Translations under genes and position numbers: made by a program | The notes under the pieces: model-generated | The model's input: only the letters and a program-made list of their open reading frames with translations | What the model was told of the DNA's origin: nothing | Database searches by the model: none | Origin: Diogma glabrata | Taxonomy: Eukaryota; Arthropoda; Insecta; Diptera; Cylindrotomidae | Direction of reading: 5' to 3' | Assembly: GCA_963693315.1 (NCBI GenBank) | Contig: OY856186.1 | Span: 302,042,144 to 302,106,143 of the forward strand | Length of the DNA: 64,000 nt | Shown: one piece after another, positions 23,481 through 36,235 of the stretch | How positions within the stretch are numbered: the stretch's first letter is position 1 | Layout of the letters: every line of letters starts with the position of its first letter

Positions 23481-24328
23481 TCGTTGAAAAAAATGAAATT
23501 AATTGTGTATTTGTAATATGTGACAATAAATATAAAGATATTTAACATTTTGTTCATATGTATTTATTTTTTCGGTTATTATTTTTAACCGCCAACTGCG
23601 ATTCGATTTATTTTTATTTTTAATGCGTTCGGTTCTTTATTGTTATGTTTTTCATTAATATCAACTACAAAATACAAAATACTTATTCACCTACATTTTC
23701 AAACATAAATAATTTTTAGATTATGATTTGTGATCCAAAAACAAAGTTGGATCTGATTTTGCATGTAAAACTTAATCGGATCCTGATCACTTGGTTTCAT
23801 GAAATGCAGCTAATAATATGTAATAGTTATTTACATATCGAGGGTGGAAAGAAGATTACGTCCGCAGTTCATATTAAAGACCGATGCAAAGCGAGGGCTT
23901 TTAATGCACCAAGGGCGTAATCTTTCTTCAGCCTGAGTGTATGCACAGCGTTTTACGCATAAACGCCTAATTGAATGGTAAAATAAATCAGTTTTTGAAT
24001 TTCTTAAATTCGAGAGACATTTTGAAAATTTGAAATTAAAAAAAAACACTAAACATACCATGATTTTCATTATAAACTTCATACAATAATTGATTTGTTT
24101 TTTTCTAATTTTATGATTATTTTAACTATTTCACGGGCAATTATTTTACGGGAGGTAAAGTAGAAGAATAAAGTAGAATACGGGAGTTAAAGTAGAAGAA
24201 CTCTTGAAGAAGAGTTCAACTGTCAGCCACGATAACTAGGTTGTAAAATGTGTCTTACAATTCATTTGTGCGTAAAAAATATTACATCGAAAAATTTCAC
24301 AATTTTTATCATAACAGCCAGAATTGTT

Positions 24329-27010
24329 CATCATCATCATCATTGGTGTTCTGGTTGCGCAGGTCAATGGTCTCTCTCCTGAGCCAACTCTTGCATCATT
24401 TCATACCCTCCGTAACCCGTTTTTATACTGTCCATCATTTTTCTCTTTCTTCTTTCGCTTTTCATTTCTCCCTCCACAGACCCTTCCAAAACATCTCTTA
24501 ACGAACATTGCCTTCTTAGTACGTGTCCGATCCAATTCCTTTTTCTTTCCTCTATTGTCTTTACTAGACTACGTTCCTCTCCCACTATTCTTAGAACTTC
24601 CTCAGTTCTCACCTTGTCTATCCACTTGATCTTAAGAACTCTTCTCCAAATCTACACTTCAAAAACTCTTTAACTTACTAATTTCCTTCTTTGATAAGGT
24701 CCACGTTTCACATTCGTACCCAAGAGAACGCTCCACACAAAGCACTTAATCATTGTTTTCTTCAATACCATATCTATTTTACTGTTTAACAGTTTCCTCT
24801 TTTCTCTGAAAGCTTGCTTTGCCATACCAATCCCTGCTTTTATTTTTCTTATTCCACTCCAGTCTTCCGTCACCTCAGTTCCCAGATATTTGTATCCTTC
24901 CACCTGTTTTAGCCTTTTTTCACCTACAAGGATGTTTAACATTTCTTTCATTCCTATTTTCATTACCTTTGACTTTCGCACATTAATTCTAAGCCCATAC
25001 GCACTTTCCATATCATTTAGATGCTTCACGATTCTGTTCAGTTCTTCTTCACTTTCTGTAAAGATCACCATGTCATCTGCGAATCGAACGCATGCAACTT
25101 CCTTTCCTCCTATACTCACTCCTTTATCGCTCCTCCAGCATTCCTACACCATTTCGTCCATTTAAATGTTAAAAAGAGTAGGAGACAAACAACACCCTTG
25201 TTTCACTCCTGTACCAATCCAATCTCAAACCAGTCTGTCCTGCTGGTGCCAACCCTTAAAGCTACTCTCTGGTTCATATACAGCTTGCTTATTATCCTCC
25301 TTTCTCTCCAGTCAACTCCGAGTTTCCCCCACAAAGGACAGTCGAAGGCTTTTTCCAAGTCAACAAAGCAAAGGTAAACATCCCTGTCCTTTTCTGTATA
25401 GCGCTCCACGATGGGCTTTGCAACTCCCAGTGCTTGGACGCCCTTGTACCAATGCCCTTTCTAAAACTGAACTGCTCCTCGTCCTCGCTCTCCTCCATCA
25501 CTCTTGTCATACGCCTATTTATTACTCTCAGCAAGATTTTAGCAGCATACACACCTAGACCGATGTTTATGTGTTTTTCACACTTCTTCGTTCCTTTTTT
25601 CTTAGCCAGTGGAATCATTTTGGATCTCAAAAAGTCCTCAGGCCACTCCTCACAGTCATATATCTCGTTGCACACTGATGTTAACTCTCTCATGTCTTTC
25701 TCCTATAGATACCTCAACACTTCCACTGGTCTTCTCATCAATTCCTGCTGCCTTGCCACTTTTCATATCTTTCATTGCTGCTCTCACCTCATTCAGTATA
25801 ATACTTGGGCGGATGTTATCTCTTGGTACTTCCTCTTCTCTCTCTCTACGATTAGAACCTTAGGTTTTTCCTTTGCCTTGCTTTTTGAGCTTCTCCATAT
25901 ATTCTTTCCATTTTTCTGAATGTGTTTTTCTTCTTTCAGATTTACATCCTTCTGACTCTCCACTTCTTTACATTTTCCTCTGTTCCTGTCTTTGGTCGTT
26001 GTTGGTTCTCTAACTTTGTTATATACCAGATCATGCCTTCCAGATCATGCCTTCCAGCCTCCATTGCTCAGTCAGTTTCCTTTCTCAATTATGTGTTCAT
26101 TCTTCTATACTTTATTCGTCCTTCTTCAGTATTCAACTTTTTAAACTTTCGTCTTTTCTGCATTTTATCTACCATACCATGTGTAATCCACGGTTTTTTT
26201 GGTCGGACTCCTTTCTTGTATCCTACACTGTTTTTATACTTTGCTTTATGTTTCTCCATCTCGTCTCAGTATCCTCTACTATGATTGTTTTCAAAATTCT
26301 CATTTCACTTTCCATATCCAAACCTTCTTTCTCGGCATCCAGATACTTTAATCTCTCTAAATCCCATTTCTTGATTTTTGCTGCTTTCTTTATTCTCTTA
26401 AGTTTTATTTCCAAAACTGCTAGTAAAAGCACATGGTCACAGTGTATATCTGCACCAGATAAGGTCTTTGTCTTCTTCATTCCATTCCTATATCGCTCGT
26501 CAATTATTATAAAGTCTATTTGTTTTCTTTAGAGATCACCAGGTGACTTCCAAGTATACAACCTTCGTTTATGATGCTTAAACCACGTAGTGGTAACTAT
26601 TAACTTCTAGTCTTTACAAAATTCAATCACCCTATCTCCTCTTTCATATCTCAATATCACACTAAATTTTCCAACAACTCCCTCGACCTTTTCTGCCCCC
26701 ACACTTGCGTTCCAGCCCACCATTACATCGTGACATTAGCCCTTCCTTTCCTCTTTCAGAATCTCTTCAATTCGGTCATGAAACCCTTTTCACCTCTTTG
26801 TCATTATAGTCACTTGTAGGCATGTACACTTGAATGACTAGAATACTCTTTGGAGCGCTGTTTATCTTTAATGCTATAATTCTATCACAGTCATATATTA
26901 CCTTACCAATACAAGTCTTTAATCTGTTATTTACAATAAAAGCCACTTCGTTCTTTCCTCATAATTATAATGCAGGCAAGGGACTGCCTCAACCTATGCT
27001 TTTTATGGAG
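24329..27010 (-). pseudogene. Degraded LINE (endonuclease + reverse transcriptase)
   Basis: Minus-strand order is as in a LINE ORF2. Endonuclease pieces are VIQVYMPTSDYND (~26820) and SGADIHCDHVLLLAV (~26450). The fingers region lies at 25690-25430. Palm motif A is CFVDLEKAFD (~25360) and motif C is FADDMVIF (~25080). Thumb follows (YKYLGTEV, ~24885), then a tail with RNWIGHVLRR (~24525). Frames are broken by many stops and shifts. The minus-strand 3' end runs into CCAATGATGATGATGATGA (24329-24347), a short-repeat tail typical of LINEs that end in microsatellites. The 5' end is probably truncated near 27010. It lies in the dpr intron, antisense to the gene. Confidence 0.8.
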
Positions 27011-27361
27011 CAATAATGGGCAAAAATGGCTCATATAAAAACATTAAATTGAATCAAGTGTACGGCTAAAGTTCGACTAGACAATTTATTGAATCGTTAA
27101 AAGTGACTTAGAAACACTTCGTTTTCTTTCGAACATTGATGGCACAAAACATCATAAATGTATAGCGACTTTTTGATTGTTCTAAGAGAAAGAGCTTGCT
27201 CTCGAAACTGCAACATTGGTCTATTTTGTTATCCCGATAAATTTATGTTTTTCGCTTAGCGTACTTTCAAATTTTAATGCTGTCGTCTTACAATCTATAG
27301 AAAACTGGGCGGGTCACAATAATATTAGATTTACCAAAAAACAAGTTAAATCATTAAATAT

Positions 27362-27540
27362 TTGATAATTATTTATAGTGAATTCGTTTCTACTTGTTCG
27401 GTACAAGTTCTGACTCCGAATTATCGATATTTGTATTTTTTGCATTGCACTTTTTACAAAAGAATACAAATTTCGATAATTCGGTGTTGGAACTTGTACC
27501 GAACAGGTAGAAAAGAATTCACTAATTATCTTATGGCGCA
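27362..27540. mobile_element. Palindromic MITE next to the dpr splice acceptor
   Basis: GATAATTATTTATAGTGAATTC...TTGTTCGGTACAAGTTC...CCGAATTATCGAT is mirrored after a ~25-bp spacer by its reverse complement ending GAATTCACTAATTATC. The arms are about 75 bp with a few mismatches. It ends only about 90 bp before the acceptor of the last dpr exon, so a hairpin in the pre-mRNA is possible. Confidence 0.75.
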
Positions 27541-27631
27541 CTCAACTACTATGTTTTATATATCAAAACCAAGAAAGAAATTAAAACAAAAATCCATTAT
27601 TATTTTCTTTTTCTCTTTTTTCTTCCTTTAG

Positions 27632-27813
27632 GTGAAAAACCAGCTGCAATGCAACATGGTAATCGTACTTTAATCGATGAAAATGGAAAACTTTATACTG
27701 CATCCACATCATCATCATATATTCAAAATAATTTTAAGAAAAACTTAATCCAATTATTATCTGTAATAAATTTATTTAATTCAATATATTTAAATTTCTG
27801 TTACTTAAGATGA
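27632..27813 (+). CDS. dpr (family): dpr-family Ig protein, last exon
   Basis: The acceptor CTTCCTTTAG precedes 27632, and joining to 21081 gives RGEKPAAMQHGNRTLIDENG in frame. GExPAAMQH after the second Ig domain is diagnostic of the dpr family. The remaining ~40 residues end in a hydrophobic stretch (LIQLLSVINLFNSIYL) just before the TGA at 27811-27813. That is consistent with a C-terminal GPI-anchor signal or membrane anchor, as proposed for dpr proteins. An Asn-x-Thr sequon (NRT) follows the motif. This exon shows no damage. Confidence 0.9.
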
Positions 27814-27900
27814 AATTATTTTTAATTGAATAACGAAAAGAAAAAATTTGTAAGATGAAAATAAAGTTGTTTTTCTTTTTGAAATAATTAAGTCAATAAA
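27814..27900 (+). promoter_or_regulatory. dpr 3' UTR with polyadenylation signals
   Basis: AATAAA occurs at 27860-27865 and again at about 27894, 47 and 81 bases after the stop codon. Either could define the mRNA end; a more distal site cannot be excluded. Confidence 0.55.
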
Positions 27901-30246
27901 TTAAAAAGAACAACTTTTAATTGATTTCTTATTTAATTATCTTTTAATGCGTATTTTTTGATTTACTAGGAGATTAAAAGGAATTGGGAGATGGATCGTT
28001 GCGATTTAGAACCATATAATTTATCTACGTTTCGAACAAAAGTTCTCTGTGGAATGTCAGAACGGTTTTTAAACTTACTTGCTGTTTTTGACTACCTAGC
28101 ATGATTAATAATGGATGTAAATGTTATTCGATAGAAGATGATAAAAATATATTTCTACATGTCTACAGCCACAGAAACGATTTGTTTTGAAAATATATAT
28201 GATTACCCTTAAATGCAATGTATAGATGAAACCAATGAACGACTAACATCGAAGAATGGAATATATGTTAATGTAAATCAATACGATTCACATTAAAAAT
28301 AACCGAGAAAATTTTGGGATAAATATGATAACATTTGTATGGACAACATGGTATAAAAATATTAAGAAACTCAAAAGTTGTATCCATTTAGTTACAGTTA
28401 TGTTTAATAAGCAAATATAGCGAAACTTTAGTTGGAATTCTACTTTGCAAATGTAAGTAAAAATAATTTATTCCATTTTAATTTCTATGTTATTTTTTTA
28501 TTATACGCACTTAGTTATACCTCTTCATTATAGTTCGTTATATAATTTTAATAAATGAGTTATCGGAGAGGAGAGTCAGATAGAGAAGAGTCAAATATAG
28601 TTTTGATATTATGGTCAATAGTCAATACTTAGATATTAAAAATTAAAAAAAAAATCTTGCCATTTCTGATTCCTAAGCAATAAATTTAGATAGATTGCGG
28701 GCAGGCAATTTATAGTTTTATTAATTTTTTCCTATTTAAACAAAATATTTTCGTTAATTTATCAAAAATCATATGCACCCTTTTTAGGTTAAAAAAATTA
28801 AATTTTACTTGTTTTACTCGACAGGATCATAAAATATCAAGCAAGACTCTAAATGCCTGAAAATGTTCAAAAAATGAGCTTTTATGTTGACAGATTCCTT
28901 TAATTTCTAAAAATTTATTAAAATAGAAATGAAACCAAAATTTTAACCAGTTTAACCTATATAAATTATATTACAATGTTCATCAAATAATTTTGGGTGA
29001 CACAAAAACCTCCTATATTGTAAGCCTGCTTGTTTTTTAGCACTCATAGCGCCGTTTTGAAATTAAAACTCTATATAAACAAATTTAAAAAATATTAAAC
29101 GCCATCTTGAAATATAAAACCCTGTATATAAAAATATTAAAATCCATTTTTTTTTGTTTTTTGTATATGGCGTCAATCAAGCAGGCTATGAATATTCGTT
29201 GCTTTGGCGACACTGTAGAAACAAACCCACTTTATTAAATCAGTAAAACTGAAACTGAAATCAGTGAAAATGAAAGTATTGTTTTATTAAGTCTTAATAC
29301 AAATTCGTTGAACGTTTGTTTGACAATATTTATTTTATTGACCCACTTTAAAAAAAGAAACGAATAACTACGATTTTACAAGAACACACAAAGCTTTAAT
29401 TAAAAAGCAGAGTTTAATGGGCTTTCTTATATCACTACCTTACTCCGTACTTTCAGAGCAAGAAAATTAAAAATATAAAACATTACCAAATATAGAAGTG
29501 AAAATAAAACAATATCGTTCATACTCATAATACGAAATAAATATTTTCTTTCAAATGCTCGCACATTTAATTTTTGCTTCAAAACTGATGCTTGGCTTCG
29601 TAAAAAATAAAATATTACAATAGTGTTCTAGATTCTAGAATGTTTACGAATCTGTTCATATTATTATTTACTTAATTATATTCTCGTCGGAGTAACGCGA
29701 GGAATTATACATTATATATACTATTTGTTTTATTGTTTGCCCAATAACAAAAAGTTCCTTACTTTAATAAAATTCCATAAATTTAGTTAAAACATTATAA
29801 ATTTTATTTATATTTTCAACTGTACTTCCGAGATCCTTTAGATAAAAAATTCAATTTGAGTTATGTTTTTTTAGATTTAAAAGGTTAAAAATTAGAATAA
29901 AAAATTGGTATTTAAGACATAAAAATATAATATAAATATATGGTTATTAATTATAATTCAAATTGAATTCAAGATTAAATAATATGTACATACATGCAAA
30001 AAATAACCACTGTAAACAGTGTTTAAATTCATTTTTCGAATCTTTCCTCTTACTTTCTTTTTTTCGGAAAAATAAAAATAAAAAATAAAGTTCATGCATA
30101 GGGAGGTGCGGGAAAATTAAAATAATTGAAATTATTTGAAAAATAATGTTCATTTCTTGTTTATTTCATTAAAATAATTCATTACAAAAAAATAAAAAAA
30201 ATTGTACAACAACATTAATTATTTTAATCAAAAATAATGGATGTGT
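27901..30246. other. AT-rich DNA downstream of dpr
   Basis: No gene recognised. At about 29015-29193 an imperfect inverted repeat (AAGCCTGCTTG / CAAGCAGGCT) encloses two divergent copies of a CGCCxTxTTGAAATxAAAACxCTxTATATA motif, possibly an old MITE. Confidence 0.4.
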
Positions 30247-31140
30247 CTAAATTTTTGACAATTGTCTTATCTTGGAACGCTGTAAACTCAAGGAGGATAA
30301 TTTTCGTCCCATCACTTTTTTAACAGCCTTTTTAGTCCACCCTTCAATTTCCCGAACGACAGCAACTGGTAATATTATAATAATTTTGCCTTTTGGATAT
30401 GAGTTTTCAGTAATTTCAGACTGAAGAAGGTGTGAAGCCAAGGCATGAATTTTTGGGTGTTGTAGTGAAATGTTTTGTTTTTCATTTTTGCTGTATAATT
30501 CATCAAAAAAAAGTTCTTTGGGATTAAACATTGCTATCGGCCAAACATAATTAATATGAACATTCAATCCATCCTTAGAAACAGAAAAATTTACGTCAGT
30601 TGAGCCTGATATTATTGGTACGGCCACATTTACGTAATTGCATTTCTTGTCATGGTCCATGTATGTCCATGTTACAAATGGTGGGCTAACAAGTTCTATA
30701 GAATTGTTACCATCATTTTGAAATTCACAGTCATCATTGTTGTGTCTTTTCGTTGTGGAGGTGGTACTTATTCCAGACCCCAATTCTGTAATGGTTTTCA
30801 TTATATCCCCCTCATTATTTGATTTTGCTAGAACAAATTAATTATTCAAAATAAATGTAAATGGTCTGTAAAAAGGTTTTTATATTTCTATACCGAAAAG
30901 TCCAAATTTGGCTTTAGTTTTGCGGAAATGAACAGCGAATATTCTCGGTGAGAATTTCATAAAAATTGCGCTTTTCATTCTCACAGTGTTTGGTGTTGAT
31001 GTAGGTTCAATAAGATTATTTTCAAACAACCTTTCTAATTGTCTTTGCTCGGGTCCGGGTGATGTTTCCTTCCATACCGCTGTATAGCATTGATCATCCG
31101 GTTTTATTTGTTTTGTTTTTTTCACTGACATTTTTCTCAA
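30247..31140 (-). CDS. Two-exon accessory protein of a Harbinger-like transposon (unrecognised)
   Basis: Exon 1 is 31140-30894 from ATG (MRKMSVKKTKQ), and exon 2 is 30827-30247. A 66-bp intron (30828-30893) with GT...TTCTAG ends joins them in frame to give about 275 residues without internal stops. Exon 1 is basic and contains PGPEQRQLERLF and a KFSPRIFAVHF block. Exon 2 has an acidic N-terminal part, a beta-rich middle and a KGWTKKAVKK-like basic region. I do not recognise a domain. It lies head-to-head, 480 bp away, with a Harbinger-like transposase, as accessory genes of such elements often do. That role is inferred. Being intact while the transposase is broken is notable. Confidence 0.5.
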
Positions 31141-32779
31141 TATAACTAGAAGAATTTAACATTTCTAAAATATTTCATTTCGTAAATATTTTTAGATATC
31201 TCACTTTCTGTGTATTTATTTGGTTGTATTTCGATGAGCATTTGATTAAATTATTATATTATTTGATAGAAATAAAATAATTGTAGGACCTATGATATAA
31301 ATTCATGGCCATATATAAATATATACATATAACCAAATTTTTTTAATAGAGCTTCTCATAGAATATAAATAGATTTCATTAACCAGGATATCGTCTCCAT
31401 AAATTATATTAACTTCTGGATTATTGTATTTTATACAAAGTATAAGTAATATATCAGTATATTTTATACAAAGTACGGTGTTCATTTATTTTTAATAATC
31501 GAGAGACATTCTTCAACTAGCATGAATATAAATGGATTCTTTATAATTTACACTGCTACTTAGACGTCACAATTATTTACTTTTTTTAATTAAAGATATA
31601 TTATACTTCCGGTTTTAGAAATGACTAGCGAATATTTCTTGAAGTTGGGTAATGATATTCTTAAAAATCGAAGAAGTTTAAGTAAAAGTATTAGTTTTAG
31701 AAGATTTAAATCCGCTTTCGGAATAAGTCCTAATGTTTGCTCTATAATTTGGAACTTTATAAAAGATGATGTGCCACAAGAATCTGTTGTGGTGCCTCTG
31801 CTTTTTAAAACAGTACCCTGTTGAACATTTACGTCGATCTTTGTTTAATGCTGACGAAAAAACAATAAGAAAATTGACGTGGTTTTATGTAAAGCTTCTT
31901 TCAAATTTAAATGTGGTATTTATGTATTCAAATCAGATCGATTCACATAATGTTACAAATTTCAAATTCATTTTTAGAGAATGATATGAGAATAGATATG
32001 AAAATGCGGTTGCTGGACAAACATGTTTTTGTTCGTTAGACGGTGTGGACTTTCAAATTTTAGAACCAAAACCATTTAACAGGCGTTGGTAAAGCCATAA
32101 GTTCCGTGGTCCAGGATTACGTTATGAAATTGGATTGTGTGCACTCTAAAAAAAAATCGTGTAAATTTACATTTATTATAGTAGGCATTCAGTTACCATT
32201 TAATAAGGGTAATTTTCAACCACCGCTTCAAACTTAGGAAAAATACGCAATTAGTTGTAAGTTAAAATACACTTAAGTGTGTATTACTAAACTTAATTTT
32301 GTGTAACATTGACTGTAAAATTACAACTTTAGACGTATTTCTCAGCATTATTTTACACCGATTTATCTGCATAGTAAGTAATAACGTGTAAATTATTCAA
32401 TAGAGGTGTATTTGAAAAAAATACGAACATATTTTTACTGCAAAAATATATAAAAATTTATTTCATAAAAATAAAATATTTAAAATTCATTTAAAAATTA
32501 TAATCACAAAAACAAATTATAAAGCATAACAAAAATTTCAATTTTGCTTCATATTTCAATTTTTTTCTGTTGCTCTTAATTTTAATATTAAATTATTAAA
32601 TTAAAATTTTAAATTATAAATATAAATTATTAATTATAAAATTAAATTATTTTTGAAAAATTATTCAATGGGTTTTAGAACCTCTCACGTTTTCAGAATA
32701 ATGTTTAAAAAAATATCTAATAAGGAATTCCATCGTTTGAGATATCTCTTTTGGATATAACATATAAAAGTTAATTTTA

Positions 32780-33565
32780 AATTTTAATTAAATTTAATTG
32801 TCTCCTGTATGTTCTGTGACACGAACGCGTTCAATAAAAATGTATGCTGTATCTTCTTCATCATTTTGAATCGATGTATCTGTAAAATAAATAAATATAA
32901 TTAATAAAATTGTAAATATATTTAAATTTCAAACGTACTTATAATGGCTATCCATGGTGTGTTTGTGTTGCATGTATTTTTTATATCCTCTAAAGTTGTA
33001 CCGAACTGTAAACAAAATGATAGTTGTCGGTTCCTAAAACATTTCTAATATATTTTGCTCGCTTATATGCAGAACTAAATTTATTTAGATCTTGTAGTAC
33101 TTTTTTTGGAAAAACGTCATTCTCATGGGGATTTATGATTTTATGATTAACGTTTTCTAAACCAAGAATTGAAAAAATTTCGCCATATACAAATTGTAAT
33201 ATCCGACATTCTGAATTTATATTTTAGCTTAATAAATAAGTCTTCAAACGCAATTTTTTTAATCTGAAAACTATTTTCGATATCAGTAAGATCTTCAGTT
33301 CTGATAAGATCATGAGAAGTGGATTCTACAAATTCATTGTTTGATACTTGATCATTTTTGGTATTTAAACTATCACTTGATTTTACCAAAAAATTAGTTT
33401 TATGGTTACGAAATATATGAACTGAGTTTTTTATGAATTGATTATAACAATGAGGCACTGAACATACAATTTTATTATTATCTCTAATATGATTTTCTAA
33501 ATGAGCAATCACTTTGCTGCACTTATTTGATTTAAAGGAACACCCACACTACAACTATAAATTTT
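32780..33565 (-). pseudogene. C2H2-finger protein of the CACTA-like element, decayed
   Basis: The clearest part is 33147-33512, which has a partial C2H2 signature (VCSVPHCYNQFIKNSVHIFRNH) preceded by a basic KVIAHLENHI segment in the same frame. Downstream (lower coordinates) more coding-like sequence continues in pieces, with FSSAYKRAKYIRNVLGT near 33060-33010, FGTTLEDIKNTCNTN near 33000-32960 and, after a plausible short intron, DTSIQNDEEDTAYIFIERV near 32880-32830. C2H2-bearing ORFs accompany EnSpm-like elements in animals, as I recall. Stops and missing starts make it non-functional. Confidence 0.45.
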
Positions 33566-34080
33566 TGGACTTAGGGCTGTTAAATTACATTTATTTTGTA
33601 TTGGATGGCTTCTAAAACAATGAGATTGAAAATTATTATATTTACTAAATTATTTTTTGCAATTTTTTTCTTAACAATTGAATTGCACATTATTTTTATT
33701 TTTATGCTTATAATTATACAAATGCTTATAATTTTCTATGAAAGAAAACCTTATATTGCAAGTTACTACACTTAAACATTATAAACAATTTTTTTACCAA
33801 AATTAGAACTTACAAAAAATGTGTAACAACTAATACGTTCTGATTCTAAAGTATTTTGATTCTTGACTCGTGTAATTTATTCACACACATTTGTTCGTAA
33901 ATTTACAACGCAGGAAGAGTAAAAAATCAAAATCTACAAAATTTAAATCTTTGGCTGTATTTTTACACTTTTTGTTGTAAAATCTCAACAAAAGGATTAA
34001 TATTTACGTATTTTGACGTAAAATAATTACAATACAACTTCTTGATGGAGTTTTTAACTGCAGGAGGAATATTACTTAAA

Positions 34081-34877
34081 AAAAAAAAAATAAAAAAAAA
34101 ATTTTAAAAAACACACTTTTATTGAAAATGAGCTAAAAACTAAAAAATAAATTTTGCATTGACAAAACACGATGTTCCAGAGAAACAAAGGTTATATTCA
34201 AACGTTAAATCTTTTATTAATAACTATATGTTTGCTTTCAAACTATAATAAGGAAATAAATATTTAAATATCTTTTTAAACAATTTAACACAGATGGCAA
34301 AATTAGATGTACAGACTAGAATACTATTTAACTAGAAGTTTTGTTAGATAAATAATTTTCCGTTAGTTTTTTACAAAAAATAAAAGTGGGTGGCGCAGTC
34401 AGCGTATTGAACGTATTACATCACATTTCTTGTATTATAAGTAATTTATAATACTTTGAAATAGTTGAATTAAGTTTTAGTGTTTATACTTATTACTTAA
34501 TTAAGATTAAGAATTAGCACATTTTCTACATATTTAGTGCCCTTCTATATTGACTACGCCACCCACTTTTATTTTTTGTAAAAAACTGTAACGGAAAATT
34601 ATTTATCTAACAAAACTTCTAGTTAAATAGTATTCTAGTCCGTACATCTAATTTTGCCATCTGTGTTAAATTGTTTAAAAAGATATTTAAATATTTATTT
34701 CCTTATTATAGTTTGAAAGCAAACATATAGTTATTAATAAAAGATTTAACGTTTGAATATAACCTTTGTTTCTCTGGAACATCGTGTTTTGTCAATGCAA
34801 AATTTATTTTTTAGTTTTTAGCTCATTTTCAATAAAAGTGTGTTTTTTAAAATTTTTTTTTTATTTTTTTTTTATTT
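34081..34877. repeat. 800-bp palindrome inside the CACTA-like element
   Basis: Left arm 34081-34397 and right arm 34547-34877 are near-identical reverse complements (for example ACACACTTTTATTGAAAATG against CATTTTCAATAAAAGTGTGT). A ~150-bp spacer separates them, bounded by GGGTGGCGCAGTCAGCG / CGCCACCC. The outer edges are A-rich and T-rich runs. No coding frame. The high identity implies a recent foldback insertion or inverted duplication. It abuts the 3' end of the CHMP7 copy. Confidence 0.85.
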
Positions 34878-34929
34878 TCTAGTTTTTAGCGATATACATT
34901 TTTTGAGTGAGTTTTTTGAATTTTATTTT

Positions 34930-36235
34930 TTAAAAAAAAAAACATCCATCACCAAACTCAATTCTTAATTCATTCATACGACGTTCTATCGAGTCATCCA
35001 TATTTAATATTGCATCCTTTGGTTTCTCCTTTTCATTTCCGTCGTTTTTATTAATATCAGACAGTACAACATCAGAGAAGGCATCTTCTAATAACAATTC
35101 CTCTAATTCTTTTTCCAGAATAGAATCATCAATTGTATTAAATGTGTTACCACCGCCCAACGTTGATTGGATATTATCATGTACATCATTGTTTTCTTGG
35201 ACATCCGCCAATGCCTCATCAACGCTATCCAGCGTAATTTCCGAATCAGAAAGCAAATTTTTGATAGTTTTAGAACCAATCTTAAAAGCTTCCAACACTT
35301 TAGCATCACTCGTTGTATCTTCAATTTGAGATTGTAGTATTTGTATTTGATCTAACGAAGATGAAACTTCGCTGAATTTCGTTTGCCATCTCTAATCAAC
35401 TCTCATATTTTTTTGTCTAAATCTTTTAATTCATTTTCAATAAATGTTTTTGTTTTTTCTAGATTATAAATAGAACGTTCAAGCTCATTGATGTGACTTT
35501 TTGTGCGGTGGCACCGAATTTTATTATAATTTTTGAGTAATTATCTATCGACTCTGTTTGTTTTCTAACTGTTGAATTGCCAACAATGCACCTTCATTTG
35601 TTGATTTAAACTCTAAATTGGAATTGGTAAGCTTTTCGATAGCATCGGCTAAGGACATAACAGATTCGGTTAAATGTTCCATTTCCCTTTGGATTTTTGT
35701 TGCTTGATTCTACAAATAAGAATAGAAATTAAACCTCGAAACAACAGAATCTTAAATAAAAACTCACCTTTAAACTTTCAATTAAAACATATTCTGTGCA
35801 ATCATCTTTTCTTTGTATCATTAAATTTTTAAATTTATTGAGACTCTTTGAAATACTTTTTTATCAACGAATTAAAACCCCTTCAACTCCATGTATACTG
35901 GCAAATTTCCATGAAATCATTTTTTAATTTAAATTCCTCTTTCTGAAACATATTCTCTAATACCGTTGGAAATACATAAGGAATTTTAATATTACGCTGA
36001 AATTCATTTTTCAATTCTTTTATATTTATATTGCTTCCCCTTTATACAAACAATAGTTTGTTAGGGCATTTTTTCAAAATTTTAATTTAGAATCGTAATT
36101 AACAGGATTTAATGTTCGAACTCTGAATGGAGCGAACAAAGCATCGATTCTTACATCATCTTTCCATTCATCAAGATAATACGTTTAATGTTCTTTTTAT
36201 GTACAATTCTGGTAATTTTAACAAAACACCTGGAA
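34930..36235 (-). pseudogene. CHMP7: CHMP7 (ESCRT-III) pseudogene with a retained intron
   Basis: The minus strand spans the whole CHMP7 architecture. The N-terminal ESCRT-II-like winged-helix part starts with DEWKDDVRIDALFAPFR (~36170) and NPVNYDSKLKF (~36105), followed by FQRNIKIPYVFPTVLENMF. A linker ends SLK|NQATKIQREMEHL across a 58-bp intron (35710-35767; GTGAGT...TTTGTAG). The SNF7-like helices follow (LEKTKTFIENELKDLDKK), then SEITLDSVDEALADVQ and LEKELEELLLED near the C-terminus. CHMP7 acts with VPS4 and LEM2 in nuclear-envelope sealing. Several conserved Trp codons are now TGA/TAA, and there are frameshifts near 35380 and 35550. The C-terminal 122 codons (34930-35298) are open. The retained intron means DNA-level capture, not retroposition. 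Confidence 0.82.

Larger units (their letters stand above)
21082..27631 (+). other. dpr intron (6550 bp)
   Basis: Starts GTAAGT and ends TTCTTCCTTTAG. Splicing 21081 to 27632 keeps the frame (RG|EKPAAMQH). The intron carries two PIF/Harbinger fragments, a degraded minus-strand LINE and a MITE close to the acceptor. Confidence 0.88.

Noticed and set aside
24890..26532. Several plus-strand ORFs over 100 codons
   Set aside because: Antisense shadows of the degraded minus-strand LINE; they show Ser/Leu/Phe-rich composition without motifs.
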